Source: Himantopus leucocephalus
Taxonomy: Eukaryota > Chordata > Aves > Charadriiformes > Recurvirostridae
Length of the DNA stretch: 64,000 nucleotides
Reading direction: 5' to 3'
NCBI GenBank assembly: GCA_003993805.1
Contig: RSEF01000019.1
Location: 10,297,184 to 10,361,183 of the forward strand
Under the pieces are notes generated by a model, which saw only the letters and a list, made by a program, of their open reading frames with translations, had not been told where the DNA came from and did no database searches. The translations under genes were made by a program, and so were the position numbers. This document shows, one piece after another, positions 63,992-64,000 of this stretch. The number at the start of each line of letters is the position of its first letter. Positions within the stretch are counted from its first letter, which is position 1.

Positions 63992-64000
63992 CTTTTGAGC
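63992..64000 (+). CDS. RNFT1: RNFT1 coding exon 7, first 9 nt (runs off the window)
   Basis: A strong acceptor (long T run, then ACCATTTCAG) is followed by CTTTTGAGC, encoding LLS. This continues ...LYLILK as in the family, where LLEFFG follows. Only three codons are visible. Confidence 0.85.

Larger units (their letters stand above)
56857..64000 (+). other. RNFT1: RNFT1 locus, 5' part (leader plus six complete or partial coding exons)
   Basis: Coding pieces of 376, 77, 101, 154, 159 and 9 nt join to 292 in-frame codons without a stop. The product matches RING finger and transmembrane domain-containing protein 1: a Ser/His-rich cytosolic N-terminus, then a block of hydrophobic segments. The C-terminal C3HC4 RING finger (family: CSICQAEF...CRTVI) lies beyond 64000. 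RNFT1 is an ER-membrane E3 ubiquitin ligase reported to act in ER-associated degradation. Its paralogue RNFT2 has a similar layout, but DSTPDSEEHSGSSLSELR and YYRMFVPIPVWFRYLIGYGE fit RNFT1 better. Confidence 0.93.

Overview
The window is vertebrate nuclear DNA, most likely from a bird. The genes are split by GT-AG introns, promoters sit in CpG islands, interspersed repeats are sparse, and one recognisable repeat is a 5'-truncated CR1 LINE tail, the typical avian retroposon. There are no bacterial operons, CRISPR arrays, rRNA genes or convincing tRNA genes.

Two protein-coding genes are recognised and both run off the window. On the minus strand are the first three coding exons of MED13, the Mediator kinase-module subunit (22668-22603, 20667-20433, 10542-10374); the rest lies beyond position 1. 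On the plus strand is RNFT1, an ER-membrane RING-type ubiquitin ligase. It has a leader exon in a CpG island ending at 57047 and coding exons at 59014-59389, 59716-59792, 60413-60513, 61160-61313, 63002-63160 and 63992 onward. Its C-terminal RING domain lies beyond 64000. Splice phases agree at every junction in both genes, and the translations match the vertebrate families closely.

Layout: 1-22602 is MED13 introns 3, 2 and 1 with their exons. 22603-25430 is the MED13 start region and CpG island, full of degenerate short repeats, microsatellites and two single-N assembly marks, one followed by 43 G. 25430-56700 is about 31 kb with no recognisable gene. 56720-57430 is the RNFT1 CpG island, with an RFX-type X-box and two upstream ORFs. 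The rest is RNFT1 exons and introns. The two genes are transcribed away from each other and share no obvious pathway.

The observations most worth following are: a candidate frame-preserving 66-nt cassette exon in MED13 intron 2; two families of degenerate repeats in the MED13 5' region; promoter motifs about 2.2 kb from the MED13 start codon; a palindromic X-box in the RNFT1 promoter; and overlapping uORFs in the RNFT1 leader. I see no clearly new multi-gene system.
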